DNA of 64,000 nt from Lithobates sylvaticus. Lineage: Eukaryota; Chordata; Amphibia; Anura; Ranidae. Location of the stretch: NCBI GenBank assembly GCA_028564925.1, contig CM053029.1, positions 433,773,398 through 433,837,397 on the forward strand. Direction: 5' to 3'. The translations under genes and the position numbers were made by a program. The notes under the pieces are model-generated. The model did no database searches. It was not told the origin of the DNA and saw only the letters and a list, made by a program, of their open reading frames with translations. This document shows positions 10,591-21,689 of the stretch, piece after piece. Position 1 is the stretch's first letter. Every line of letters starts with the position of its first letter.

Positions 10591-10593
<3 letters not shown>
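8974..10593 (-). mobile_element. Tc1/mariner element, Frog Prince/Txr type (copy A only)
   Basis: A complete 1620-bp element bounded by TA dinucleotides (8972-8973 and 10594-10595). The terminal inverted repeats are about 215 bp, each with an outer and an inner direct repeat (GTGTGAAAAAGTGTTTGCCC outside, GTGTGAAAAAGTGATTGCCC inside), the IR/DR plan of Sleeping Beauty and relatives. One transposase gene lies on the minus strand. The matching position in copy B (near 49109) is uninterrupted, so insertion happened after the two copies separated. A second, slightly different copy lies at 59066-60907. Confidence 0.95.
9193..10214 (-). pseudogene. Tc1 transposase with one frameshift
   Basis: Cut-and-paste transposase. 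It starts [20 protein letters not shown] at 10214 with the paired N-terminal helix-turn-helix domain and the [13 protein letters not shown] linker. Catalytic residues are visible: Asp153 in [11 protein letters not shown], the Asp in [10 protein letters not shown], and Glu in SPDLNPIEMLW, with 34 residues between the last two (DD34E). It ends AAKGGPTSY. Compared with the second copy, one C is missing from the run near 9630, which shifts the frame in the [11 protein letters not shown] region after about residue 195. The rest is intact, so the element died recently. Protein text matches my memory of the Frog Prince transposase of Rana pipiens closely. Confidence 0.95.
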
Positions 10594-10660
<67 letters not shown>

Positions 10661-10696
10661 AAAAATAAAAATAAAAATATATATATATATATAGGT
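10594..10696. repeat. (TA)n and AT-rich microsatellite, copy A
   Basis: A long TA run, a short AAAATAAAAATAAAAA block and more TA, followed by a G tract near 10706. The TA run provided the Tc1 target; it exists uninterrupted in copy B at 49111-49197. Confidence 0.9.
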
Positions 10697-11315
10697 TTTT
10701 TTATTGGGGGGGGGGGGGGGTTGTCGTACAGGGACAATAGGGGGTGGATAGCTATGCTGGTAGTCCCCAGTCGTATTCTTCTGTGGTTTTCGTACTGGGA
10801 CCATTGACAGTATAGGACATACTTTGTATGATGTTAATATAGTTTTTAATCTATGATTGGAAACAGAATTTTTAGTACATTAGCACATGCTAGCTAGTTG
10901 ATTATTGCATCTACAGGCAGATGATGTGTGTAGCATGTAGATATTTTAATCATACTGTGTTTATGTGGCAATAGCGCTGTGAAGATGTGTCTGCTCCTTA
11001 CACACCGTCCTGAATGCAGCTTGCAGAGGGTTTAATAAAGTGTAATAGTATAAAAGATGGGCCAACAAGCAATGGAGAGTCAGTAGCATTTAATCCAATA
11101 TTTGCTTCACATGCTTGTCTTTGCAATGTGCCACTCTGTGATATGATATGCTGTCACAATATACGGCATGTATTAGGGTTAACATTGAGTGTTCTGACCC
11201 ACTAGAAAATGGCCGCGATCATACAATAAACAATAGAGTGTCCGCGGTCTTCAACAAAATGGCCGCGATGACACTATATAATGATTGACAACTCAACTGT
11301 CCAATAGAATTCCCC

Positions 11316-11349
11316 CTGAGGAAGATACGTAACTTCCCGGTATCGACAC
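11316..11349 (+). ncRNA. Hammerhead-ribozyme-like core in PLE, copy A
   Basis: CTGAGGA (11316-11322), one spare base, then GATAC paired with GTATC (11324-11328 with 11340-11344), followed by GACAC. The hammerhead consensus is CUGANGA, helix II, GAAA. Here GAAA is GACA and there is one extra base before the helix, so activity is doubtful. Hammerheads are known in PLE terminal regions, and the position 3' of the GIY-YIG ORF fits. Also present in copy B at 50124-50157. Confidence 0.4.
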
Positions 11350-11552
11350 GCGTTGGGGAGGGGACAGGACAGTGTGTGAGATGGCGGAGTGTTCTCAGCA
11401 AAGGAGGGGGCACATCAGTTCAGCGTTTTTATGAATTCTGGCTTGTATAGAATGGTGCACTGTAGCACCCATGAAATGTGAGTACCCTACAATAGGGAAC
11501 ATTGTTATCATTTAATAAATATATGAAAACAATATCACCCTATCTAATTTTC

Positions 11553-12138
11553 TCTGTTTTTTATATGGGTATATGTGCAAGCAACCAGCCAAGGATCTGA
11601 ATGCAGACAATAAACCCAGAGGTGGTTGAAAGGCGTGTTTTGACCGAGCTTAGGTGCGAGGTCACACACTTTAAGGTGAGCGCATACACCAAAGTGGGAG
11701 CACAAGAGTGGACATGAGCACTTGTTGATTTATCATCTGTAATAAGAAACAGAAGAATGGATTAATCAGGAATGGACTTTTATGTTGCGTTCCATTAAAG
11801 GCACATTAATGCATGAATATTTTTTCACAGGAGCACTTTAATGCACAATACATTTGTATAATTTTATTTATTTATTTGTGATAACATTATTAGTATTGAA
11901 TGTGATGGTTATTCAATGTGGATGCACTTTACATAGAGTTATGTACATGTAGATAGTTTGTCACTAGAATTATCGCATAGGATTGCAATTTATAATCACA
12001 TAGGATTGCAATATATGTAAACAATTTAATCGCACAGGAACATTTTATAATACTATTTTATTTGTGATAACATTATTAGTATTGAATGTGATGGTGTCAC
12101 AACAACATTTGGATAGCGCAGCATTTTATTAGTTTATG
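11553..12138 (+). repeat. Right inverted arm of PLE, copy A
   Basis: Reverse complement of 7306-7905. It contains a short internal rearrangement near 11870-11910 (repeated TTATTTATTTGTGATAACATT text) not seen in copy B. In copy B a separate PLE has inserted in this arm at AGAGTTATGTACATG. Confidence 0.85.
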
Positions 12139-12152
12139 AACCTAATTAGGGG

Positions 12153-12850
12153 TGTTGGATAAAACATACAGTATAATTGGTTACTGCAGCAACAGTCAGT
12201 AGTCCAGTAAACTTTCTGCTGGCCAGCTCATTGAGGACCAATATCTTGCATTGGAGTGGTCTGGGTAGTTGTCCTTTTAAGAGTTGGTTCATGCAAAGGT
12301 AAAGTTTTCCTAACCTAACTTTCCTAAGTCTGCAGCATATGGTTGGTCAGCAGCCGTTCACCAGCCCTGTATAAGCCAGAGGCTTTCCTTCCCAGCGCCA
12401 GGCACAAATGGCTTCCCTCTTTCTCTCTGGTGGTATCCTCTTCATGTGTCTCTTTCCTTCACAACAGCACAGTCCAGGTCACCATCCAAGGCTTAAGGAT
12501 AGTGTTCACTCTGATTTCCCTGCTCTCAGATAAAGATCTCAAAGGTCCCACTCAACATCCTCGCCACAGTCTGTATCTACCTTGGTCTCCCCAGAGAAAG
12601 AAAGCATTCTTTCTTCTTTTCACCCTGGAAAACCCTGGAAAACTACTACTGTCCCTCCCCTTTAACGTATATTCCTTGGAAACTGTAGTTTTACAGCCAA
12701 CCTGTAATAGCTCAGGCTTTTTTGTAAACGACACTTCCCACAATCCTCCACAATTTTCTTTGGCGTCTCTATTGTAATCCATGTTCCCTGGACACCCTCT
12801 AGTGGATGAAGGCAGAAAAAACACTGGCTATATCTGTGTAGAAGTGCTCA
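12153..12850. repeat. Unclassified duplicated sequence
   Basis: Present in both copies (53713-54410). It contains TATAAGCCAGAGG-like and ACAGCCAACCTGTAATAG text reminiscent of a retroelement terminal region, but I cannot fix ends or a family. The 144-aa plus-strand and 90-aa minus-strand ORFs overlap each other and have no recognised motif. They are not supported as genes. Confidence 0.3.
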
Positions 12851-12859
12851 TCTGGAGTC

Positions 12860-13621
12860 GTGACACACAGAAGCGGCATCACCACAGTGAGATTACAGCT
12901 GCTCATCTCTACACTGCTCATCACCTGGCCAAGATCATCCCTATAATGAAGCATGGTGGTGGCAGCATCGTGCTGTGGGGATGTTTTTCAGCGACAGGAA
13001 CTGGGAGACTAGTCAGGTTCGAGGGAAAGTTGAATGCAGCAATGTACAAAGAAATCCTTGATGAAAACCTGCTCCAGAGCAGTACCAGGGCGAAGGTTCA
13101 TCTTCCAACAGGACAACGACCCTAAGCACACAGCCAAGATAACAAAGGAGTGGCTACAGGACAACTCTGTAAATGTACTTGAGTGGCCCAGCCAGAGCCC
13201 AGACCAGAACACGATTGAACATCTCTGGAGAGATCTGAAAATGGCTGTGCACCGTTGCTCTCCATCCAACCTGATGGAGCTTGAGAGGTCCTGCAAAGAA
13301 AAATGGGAGAAACTGCCCAAAAATAGGTGTGCCAAGCCTGTAGCATAATACTTAAAAAGACTTGAGGCTGTAATTGGTGCCAAAGGGGCTTCAACAAAGT
13401 ATTTAGCAAAAGCTGTGACTACTTATGTACATGGGATTTTTTTTGTTGTATATATTTAATAAATTTGCAAAGATTTCAAACAAACTTCTTTCACATTGTC
13501 ATTATGTGGTATTGTTTGTAGAATTTATAGGAAAATAATGAATGTAATCCATTTCGGAATAAGGCTGTAACATAACAAAATGGGGAAAAAGTGAAGTAAA
13601 TACTTTTCGGATGCACTGTAC
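12860..13621 (+). mobile_element. Decayed Tc1 element 3' part, copy A
   Basis: Plus-strand Tc1 transposase C-terminal half: [20 protein letters not shown], then in another frame [20 protein letters not shown] and LEWPSQSPDQNTIEHLW, with the second Asp and the Glu of the DDE triad. The invariant LNP of the Glu motif reads QNT. There is one frame change near 13085. It ends at the 3' inverted repeat AATACTTTTCGGATGCACTG with TA after it (13620-13621). The DNA-binding half and 5' repeat are gone. A different Tc1 lineage from the Frog Prince type. Confidence 0.85.
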
Positions 13622-14490
13622 GTTTGTATGTAGGTTTTTTCTGTTTTCTAAGAGATTGTTTTATTAACATTCTGCTAAAACTATGTGAATTGGGGCACAC
13701 CCCAAAAGCTTGTCCTGAGGAAGTTTTTGCAAATAAAGAAAAGTATCACGCACAGTACTCAGTTGTTTTGGTTTTTAATGAAATGAGTAGTAACATATAC
13801 TGGAAATGCCATCCAGCAAGAAAAACATTAAAGGTAATATTAGGTGACTCCTAACATTAAAAAGTAAGATATAATGCCACTTTCAAATATCTGTTTCAAA
13901 ATCTTGGTGCTTTTCTAGGAAATCGAGGACAGCTGGCAATTACAATTCATGCCATGTTATATAAACAGCCAATACCTTATTTTAATCGCATGTAAAAGAC
14001 TAGCAGGAAAATACAGGAAAGTTTCTCCATTGGCAGCCCTCCAGTGCTTGGGAGATACAAGCCAGATGTTTACCCTGCACAAAGAAACTAGTAGAGAGCA
14101 GGGAATACTAAGGGTAAGCAGTCTGAGGAATAAATTGAGTACACATGTCAAATATTAAAAAATAATAATAATACTAATTTGTGCTATCTATCTCCTGCCC
14201 TTTCAGTTACAAAACATGCTTTTAATATTTTAATCAATTGCATAAACAAGTCAGAGGAAAATGTTGTACTTCCTATAATAACTATGCTACCTGGCATTTA
14301 CTTTTAGGTGACACAATGTAAGATCAGATTAGTTTGTTGTACAAAACTGCTGTTTCATGCTGACATATTCTATTGCATCATACTGTAATTTCTAATCCAA
14401 TATTATATATACAGCACATGCATTTATGTCTTCAATTTCATTTACAGTTATTAAAGTTTCCAGCTTGGCCCAAAACTGATTTACATATTA
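13622..14490. other. No recognised gene; shared flank
   Basis: AT-rich sequence shared with copy B (55178-56060). The text CCTGAGGAAGTTTTTGCAAATAAAG near 13715 resembles PLE-type sequence. A 76-aa ORF (13624-13854) is extended by a small indel in copy B but has no recognised motif. Confidence 0.3.
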
Positions 14491-15364
14491 CCCATTTAAG
14501 CTTCATTCACACTAGATCTCATGTTTGGGTGCCGGCAAGATTCAGTCGATTTTTGCCAGTGTTTGTAAATGCTTTTCCACACGCTGTATGTGGCCAGCTG
14601 CAGGTGTCAGGGGTATGGTTGCCACCTGTCCGGGATTCACCTGGACATTTCAGGTTTGGAATCATGCGTTCGGGTTTCAGACCTCCTGAAAACCCGGACA
14701 CATTAGTCAGACCAGACTATGGGGTTGCAGTTGTGTAAGCCGAGAGTGTCTGTTGCACTCTCTTTCACACTGGCCAAAGCCAGCACTAACAATTACCCCT
14801 CCCCCACACAGATGGGAGAGGCAAAATGACTTGATCTGCTCCTCTTCCTCCCGCCCCTATCGCTCTGTGTCTACCCATACTCCAGCAGCCCCAGCTACAT
14901 CTGGATGAGAGGTGCTGACTGCCAAGGGGTGAGTGAGCTCACTATCCATCCCTGTCTGTTACTGAAGTCTACCCCCTTCTCCCTGCTGCCTCTGAGTGAG
15001 TACACTAAGGTAAATCAGGGTTCTCAGAGTTCCCCCTTACATCAGAGTCCTCTCCGTACATCAAAGTTCCCAATGTTCCCCCTTAGATCAGGGTTCCCAT
15101 AGCTTATGTTAGAGTCCCCAGAGTACTCCCTTACATCAGAGTCTGCAGAGTCCCCCCCTTACAGTGTAAGGGAACTCTGCGAGTTCAGAAGTAAAAGTGG
15201 ACTGAAAGTGATGTAAAGGCGGACTCTTGTGATTAACTTCATTTGATTAGAAATGTTATTTAATTGCAAAATATATGTATAGTTCATACTATAAAAAAAG
15301 ATTGCTGTGCACCGCTAAAGTGTTCGGGTTTGACTTGAAGAAAAGGTGGCAACCCTAGTCAGGG

Positions 15365-18301
15365 AATAGAAAAATAAGTATTCCCGCGCTAATATGGAAA
15401 CTAGTATAGAAATTCCTAAGGTGCAGCGAACATCGAAAAGGGTCAAACACTACCCAGAGGAGGTATATATAAGAAAATCAATAAATGGTGTTGCGTTCCA
15501 AAAAAATTAGTATGATATCAAAGAATAATAGTGTCACTTAAACATGAAAGCTGATATGCATAAATCAATAAATGCATTAACCTTATGTAGTGATGATCAA
15601 TAAAGTGCAATAAAAGCAAAATAAGACTGTAGTGAATAGATACTAAAAACTTCAAAATCATTCAGATAAAGTGACTGAAGTGCATAAATGCTAAAACATT
15701 CAATAATGTGCAAAAAATGCCCAAAATAAATATTAATATTCAACAATAGTCCATATAAACAAGTGCAAATGGTGCAAATAAATCCCGCTCTGGAAGTAAT
15801 GAAAATCTTCCAATCATGGGAAAGTGCAAAGTGCAGATCAGAAAGTGCTGACTGGCTTGAAAAAAGTGGCACTGTGACTTAAAGTGGATGTAAACCCACT
15901 CTCATCAATTATAATGTAATGGCATAGTGCTGAACTATAAGGATATACATGCCTCCTGCATGTATCCTTGCCTTTCAAATATCTCCCCCTTCTCTATTTG
16001 GAGCCTCGAAAAACTCCGGATGTAGTGGGTGGGTCTGTTGTGCTGCACTCGGTGAGTCGTGACATCAGCAGACTCCCCGCCCACCTGTACAATCCCCTTG
16101 GCCAGAGCGCGCACAGGAGAGGCAGAGCGTGTTCTGGGCAAAAGCAGAGCGCGCTCATGGCCCCCTGTCAGTCCTGCACACATACACATGAATGTCCAGT
16201 GACAGTCGGGGATGATCGGTGCAGCGAGGGACAGCTGTGAGCACCGATCCCCCTGCATGACTTATCAGCTGACAGCCGCGGGAGGGAGTGAAGTAGAAGC
16301 GGCTGATGAAAAGCCATGCAGGGGGATCGGTGCTCACAGCTGTCCCCCGCTGCACCGATTATCCCTGACTGTCCTCCGTGTCTTCCTCCTCCTCCAGTAC
16401 CCATGTTCTCTTCCAACACCCCCCTTCATCTCTGGTCCTCCTTATCCGCCCGCTGTGTCTCTGTGTCCTCTTCCTTTGCCCCCCCTCGTCCCCCACAGCT
16501 GGCTTCCCTCCTCTCCTCTCCCGCGGGCTGGGGGGGGGGGGAAATCTATCCAGATGGAGAGCGGAGGAAGGTCCCTTTCTTTTCTGAATGAGACATAGAG
16601 AGCGTCCGTTACCGATCGCTCTCTATGTCCTGTGATAACTGAGCAGAGTAAACTGTGTGTTACTTTGCTTCAGTTTATGAATGGAGAGGAGCCGCTGTCC
16701 CCTCTCCATTCATCTTCAGTGGTGAGAAAAGGACTGGCGACTCTGTGTAATCTGCATGTCTTAGGCTAGTGCACGAGATATGTAAATCACCTGTCAATCA
16801 CAGCGAGGGGGAAGAACGGACAAAGTTTTCCAAGTTTGTCCATTTTATTTCACAGAAAAAAGATATGAGGATTGCTCAGAGCTGGATTAACTCTTTGTGG
16901 CAAGACTGGGCACAGATGATCTGAAATACTATATTCTGTATTGTGCCAGACAAAAAAAAAAAAAAAATTTCAGGTTTACATCCACTTTAAGTGCTGTGGG
17001 TCTTCGGTGCTAATAACACCCGTAGGTGTACTAACTTCTTACCTTACTGCTGTAAGGTAAGCATCATTCATAGAAAACAGAGGGGATGGATGGTCACTCA
17101 AAGGGAAGATGGGGGTCTCCTATTCATTCCTCCTGAGGGTTTCCAGTGTATGCAGAGCCTGTAAGGTGATTACTCTGGATACCTTCTTCCAGGGTTAGGT
17201 GAATAGCCAAACACTGCTCAAATGCATCAAACCAGGTATTGTATATAAAAGGGAAACAATGAGCCTCTATAGTGTAGTATGTTTAAAAATTATAGCGTTC
17301 TTTATTATACATAAAAAGTTTGGGTACTCACATTGTTTACAATAAAAACATGTAATGTAACAAACGAGCGGCAAGCTCACTTCGGGTGTCCGTATATCCA
17401 ACGCGTGTTGTCACCGTCACAATGACAATGAAGTCACGTGACGGTGACGAAACACGTTGGATATACAGACATCGGATGTGACGTCCTGGCCGCAAGCTCG
17501 CCGCTCGTTTGTTACATTACATGTTTTTATTGTAAACAATGTGAGTACCCAAACTTTTTATGTATAATAAAGAATGCTATAATTTTTAAACATACTACAC
17601 TATAGAGGCTCCTTGTTTCCCCTTTTATATACAATACCTGGTTTGATGCATTTGAGCGGTGTTTGGCTATTCACCTAACCCTGGAAGAAGGTATCCAGAG
17701 TAATCACCTTACAGGCTCTGCATACACTGGAAATACTGGAAAGGAATGAATAGGAGACCCCCATCTTCCCTTTGAGTGACCATCCACCCCCTCTGTTTTC
17801 TATGAATGCTGCTTACCTTAGAGCAGTAAGGTAAGAAGTTAGTACACCTACGGGTGTTTTTATCACCGAAGACCCACAGCACTTAAGTCACAGTGCCACT
17901 TTTTTCAAGCCAGTCAGCACTTTCTGATGTGCACTTTGCACTTTCCCATGATTGGAAGATTTTCATTACTTCCAGAGCGGGATTTATTTGCACCATTTTC
18001 ACTTGTTTATATGGACTATTGTTGAATATTAATATTTATTTTGGGCATTTTTTGCACATTATTGGATGTTTTAGCATTTATGCACTTCAGTCACTTCATC
18101 TGTATGATTTTGAAGTTTTTAGTATCTATTCACCACAGTCACTTTATTTTGCTTTAATTGCACTTTATTGATCATCACTACAGAAGGTTAATGCATTTAT
18201 TGATTTATGCATATCAGCCTTCATGTTTAAGTGACACTATTATTATTTGATATCATACTCATTTTTTTGGAGCGCAACACCATTTATTGATTTTCTTTTA
18301 T
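15365..18301. mobile_element. Fold-back PLE-like insertion
   Basis: Flanked by exact 14-bp duplications AACCCTAGTCAGGG (15351-15364 and 18302-18315). A one-sided tail (15365-15467) is followed by two inverted arms of about 830-860 bp (left 15468-15882 plus 16987-17420, right about 17438-18301) around a centre near 17429. The left arm is split by a TTAA MITE. Near the centre, AATGAAGTCACGTGACGGTGACGAAACACG-type text (broken here by description: AATGA, stem, GAAAC) gives a hammerhead-like core. There is no intact ORF; 92-aa ORFs in each arm are mirror images. Related in plan to the 43823-47339 insertion. Confidence 0.8.
15883..16986. mobile_element. TTAA MITE inside the fold-back's left arm
   Basis: TTAA at 15879-15882 and 16987-16990; perfect-looking ends AGTGGATGTAAACC and complement. 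The right arm of the fold-back holds the empty site GACTTAAGTGC-like sequence in inverse, which proves the insertion. It contains an internal repeat with GGGGGATCGGTGCTCACAGC in both orientations. ORFs inside (e.g. 16212-16598) are overlapping chance frames. Confidence 0.85.
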
Positions 18302-18463
18302 AACCCTAGTCAGGGGCCACTGTCAGATTTGTACCTTGCACAAATCAGTGGCAGCCAGTTTGTATACGGCCATAACAGAGACTGTTGCCGTGTCCAGGGG
18401 CAGTGTTTAGCCACTTCTGAATGCAGCAAACTATCTGCACACATGGTGTGAATGTAGCCCTAA

Positions 18464-19010
18464 AAGGTTTTCTACTTTTCCAGTAGATAGATCCATTTCC
18501 ATTTGAATCTCTGCTTAGACCTTTATTCATAGAAGAATATCGCACTTTTTGGAGAAATACAGATTATTCCCCAGACCAGATTTTCATTGCTGCCGAGGAC
18601 CTGGGGTGAGGACTCCCTTCCTATCCCAATACAGTGTAGGAGGTCCACTAAGGATAAAAGTCAAAGTATTCTTGTTTCTTCTGGGAAATACACTGCCTGA
18701 CCTCCCTATAAATTGTAATCATAGCCCACATGAATTTTATCAAATATCTATGGTAAATGATTTGAACCTTTTTATATAATGTAACTTTTGAAAAAAAGAA
18801 GCCATGTTTACTCTTGTGCAGTTTCGGTGCAGTTAAATACATGGGAATTAACACACATAATGCATGATAAGATATGTGCCATTATAGTCAATAAATCTAA
18901 TTTCTACAGCTTAAAGAGGAACTGAACTTTGGCAGCACAGTAGTGGCGTCACAAAAACTCCACATTTCATGAGACTAGCAGTTGGAGATGCCTTAGATCC
19001 ACCACAACAT
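18464..19010. other. No recognised gene
   Basis: Mostly AT-rich unique-looking sequence. The piece TTAAAGAGGAACTGAAC near 18912 is a fragment of a common TTAA-type repeat end. Confidence 0.4.
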
Positions 19011-19013
19011 ATA

Positions 19014-19645
19014 CACTATAATACCAAAAGTATTGGTACGCCTGCCTTTACACGCACATGAACTTTAATGGTATCCCAGTCTTCGTTCGTAGGGTTCAAT
19101 TTTGAGTTGGCCCAACCTTTGCAGCTATAACAGCTTTAACTCATCTGGGAAGGCTGTTCACAAGGTTTAGGAGTGTGTCTATGGGTATGTTTGACCTTCT
19201 TTCAGAAGCGCATTTGTGAGGTCAGGCAGTAATGTTGAAAGAGGAGGCCTGGCTCGCAGTCTCCGCTATAATTCATCCCAAAGGTGTTCTATCGGGTTGA
19301 GGTCAGGACTCTGTGCAGGCCAGTCAAGTTCCTCCACCCCAAACTCGCTCATCCATGTCTTTAGGGACCTTGCTTTGTGCACTGGTGCGCAGTCATGTTG
19401 GAACAGGAAGGGGCCATCCCCAAACTGTTCCCACAAAGTTGGGAGCATGAAATTATCTAAAATGACTTGGTATGCTGACGCTTTAAGAATTCCCTTCACT
19501 GGAACTAAGGGGCCAGGCCCAACCCCTGAAAAACAACCCCACACCATATTCTCCCCTCCACCAAATTATTTGGAGCAGGGCACCAAGCCAAGTCTATAAA
19601 GACATGGATGAGCGAGTTTGGGGTGGCGGAACTTGACATGGTTTT
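19014..19645 (-). mobile_element. Truncated Tc1-like element with fold-back end
   Basis: It begins with the terminal repeat CACTATAATACCAAAAGTATTGG. The minus strand encodes transposase C-terminal text: MVWGCFSGVGPGPLVPVKGI, FLFQHDCAPVHKARSLKTWM (second Asp) and LDWPAQSPDLNPIEHLWDEL (Glu). Around 19588-19640 a stretch containing ACATGGATGAGCGAGTTTGG is an inverted second copy of sequence at 19327-19375, so the end is a fold-back rearrangement. The N-terminal domain is absent. Confidence 0.85.
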
Positions 19646-19859
19646 GTGAGAGGTACAGATGCTAAACAATGCCCCAACCTTACACACAAATGCCACAGTG
19701 ATAATTTGAGTATGTGAGGGAGACAGTGGTCACATCTTCAGATGCAACTCTAGGGCATAAGTATTTTATAATCACACATGCTTTAGAAAACGTGCCAAAA
19801 ATAGAAATATATTTTTTTAACTTTAGGTCTATTGTATAGTTTTTTCAGTTTGGTCAGGG

Positions 19860-20585
19860 CCAGCCCTACCATGGGTCCCAGTGAGCCCATGGGTCCCTAG
19901 GCGGCACTTTTTTAAAGCAAAAGATCAAAAAAAAATATGTTTTTGATGATTTGCTTTTAAAGGTAAAGAAGAGATTTTGGGGTCTTTTTGACCCCAGATC
20001 TCTCCATAGAGAGGACCTGTTGTCCTTATTTGTATTACAAGGGATGTTTTCATACCTTGTAGTAGGAATAAAAGAGATTAAAAAAAAATTAAAGGAACAG
20101 TGTAAAAATAAAAAGATAAAAATAAAAATAAGAAATAAGAAAGAAAAAAAATGTTAAAGCCCCCCTTATCCTTCCGTGCTCACGCACAAAAGCGAACGCA
20201 TACGTAGGTCGTGTACGCATATGTAAAGGGTGTTCACACCACACATGTGAGGTATTGCCGCGAACATTCGAGCAAGAGCAAAAATTCTAGTGCTAGACCT
20301 CCTCTGTAATTTTTAAAACTGTCGCCTATGGAGATTTACCGTAGTTTGTCACCATTCCACAAGCGTGTGCAATTTTAAATGTAACATGTTAGGTATTAAT
20401 TTACTTGGCGTAACATCATCTTTCATATTTTACAAAAAGATCTGGGTATATATTATTTTATTTTTATTTTTTTTGTTATTTGATTAAAGTGTATTTTTTC
20501 CCAAAAAATTGTGTTTAAAAAAACACTGCGCAAATACCGTGTGACATAAAAAAATGCAATTATTGCCATTTTATTCCCTGGCGTG
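19860..20585. repeat. Ranid dispersed repeat, family unknown
   Basis: Contains GGTATTGCCGCGAACATTCG, GTCGCCTATGGAGATTT and GTGTATTTTTTCCCAAAAAA, which I recognise as recurrent in ranid genomic sequence. No ORF with protein character and no clear ends. Confidence 0.45.
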
Positions 20586-20605
20586 CATGCTAAAAGAAAA
20601 GAAAA

Positions 20606-20659
<54 letters not shown>

Positions 20660-20660
20660 T
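20606..20660. repeat. (TA)n microsatellite
   Basis: A run of TA dinucleotides with a few interruptions, continuing into AGATAGATATATAGATCTATAT. Confidence 0.9.
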
Positions 20661-20814
20661 AGATATATATAGATCTATATACATTTTTATGTTTTAGGGT
20701 TATAAGTAATTTTCTAGCAAAAAATACTGATTTAAACTTGTAAAGAAAGGGTGGCAGAAAAGGCATGGTCTTCAAGAAGTTCACCCCTGCAGTATTTATA
20801 TAGCTGCTGACTTT

Positions 20815-21475
20815 TACCGTATTTGCCGGTGTATAAGGCGACCCCCTAATTGTCCAGCTAAAACGTTGGTTTTGACATATACTCACAGTATAAGACGACC
20901 CCCTTCCGACTAGTCTGACTAGTAGTTTGGGTAAAGTTAGCTAGTTAGTTAGTTAGTAAAGTTAGTTAGTTAGCAATAAGTCTGTGCAATTTAATCAGAA
21001 GCTTTGTGAAGCAGTGCTTTGGTGGTAAATACCTTGTGTGCCCGGCAAAATCCACTGATGTACGGTCAGGTGCCTGATGGAGGGTCGGGTGCCTGATGGA
21101 GGGTCGGGTGCTTCAAATCAAATCTCCGGTGTTGAATGGTGTGGTAGCTGTGGAAGGAAGAGGAGCCGAGGGGTAGCCGCATTCAGTAACACACTGTATA
21201 CAGTATTTCAGTGTACCGCTTTGAGCCAATCACGGCAAGCGATGTATTCTATTAATGAATACAAAGCCTGCACGGATTGGCTTTGAAATTCAGAGAGGCG
21301 CGGGCTGATGATATTACAACCTCTGCCAATCCGAGCAGGCTTTGTATTCATTAAAAGAATACATCGCTTGCCGTGATTGGCAGAGGTTGGAACATCATCA
21401 GCCCGCGCCTCTCTGACTCTGAAAGCCAATCCGTGCAGGTTTTTTTACCTTAATGCAGAGAATGAATTAAGGGAA
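20815..21475. mobile_element. MITE-like repeat (CCGTATTTGCCGG end)
   Basis: The left end CCGTATTTGCCGGTGTATAA, with GGCGACCCCC following, is a familiar vertebrate MITE end. The interior repeats TCAGGTGCCTGATGGAGGGTCGG units. Near 21200-21420 it carries inverted copies of GAATACAAAGCCTGCACGGA and AATCACGGCAAGCGATGTATTC. A matching right terminus was not seen, so it may be truncated. Confidence 0.5.
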
Positions 21476-21689
21476 AGAAAAAAAAAAGCCTTAAGCCTTT
21501 AGAGTTTTAAGGTCAGGGGGTAAATTATTGTTCTGTCTTGTCCTGTCCTTGACAGTAACAGTAACGACCATGGAATGGTCTGCAGATGTACAGTAAGAGA
21601 TGTTTCCACATTGTATTGAGCCTCTCTGAGTGGTGTAAAACATGAAGCATTCGCCACTTTATTTTAATTCAATGCAAAGTAGAAACACA

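Larger units (their letters stand above)
7195..12138 (+). mobile_element. Penelope-like element with inverted arms, copy A
   Basis: A retroelement remnant with, in order: a one-sided tail (7195-7305), an inverted arm (about 7306-7905), a small palindrome, a degraded GIY-YIG coding region (about 8000-8692), a 3' region with a hammerhead-like motif, and a right arm (about 11553-12138) that is the reverse complement of the left. Candidate target duplications of 14 bp with two mismatches flank it (7181-7194, 12139-12152). The reverse-transcriptase palm is absent, so it is 5'-truncated. Inverted or tandem end pieces around a short body are typical of Penelope elements. A Tc1 element (8974-10593) has inserted into the 3' region. 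The same PLE in copy B lacks the Tc1 but holds two further insertions. Confidence 0.8.
1..14522 (+). repeat. Large direct duplication, copy A
   Basis: The sequence from 1 to 14522 reappears in the same order and orientation at 32786-56089. The series runs TTAA MITE, CR1 fragment, hAT, L2 tail, L1 fragment, TTAA element, PLE and Tc1 fragment in both. Aligned stretches differ only by scattered substitutions and short indels. Copy A starts at or before the window edge. Its right limit is set by the N gap that interrupts copy B, so the true extent is unknown on both sides. It could be a segmental duplication or two haplotypes laid end to end by the assembler. Confidence 0.95.
14614..18308. mobile_element. 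hAT-like MITE split by a PLE fold-back
   Basis: The left end TATGGTTGCCACCT at 14614 and the right end, complement of AGGTGGCAACCCTA, are inverted. The 8-mer GTCAGGGG precedes it (14606-14613) and follows it (18309-18316) exactly, once the insertion at 15365-18301 is removed. The interior (14640-15340) is non-coding. Confidence 0.75.
14497..18463. mobile_element. Outermost MITE of a four-level nest
   Basis: TTAAGCTTCATTCACAC at 14497 and GTGTGAATGTAGCCCTAA ending at 18463 are imperfect inverted ends. Together the outer segments (14497-14605, 18317-18463) make a MITE of about 250 bp split by later insertions. In copy B the sequence enters an N gap 30 bp after this left end. Confidence 0.6.

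Noticed and set aside
10474-10807. Ile/Tyr-rich ORFs
   Set aside because: Translation of the (TA)n microsatellite.
12343-12824. 144-aa plus and 90-aa minus ORFs, repeated at 53903-54384
   Set aside because: Overlapping opposite-strand frames without motifs; conservation between the copies is due to duplication, not selection.
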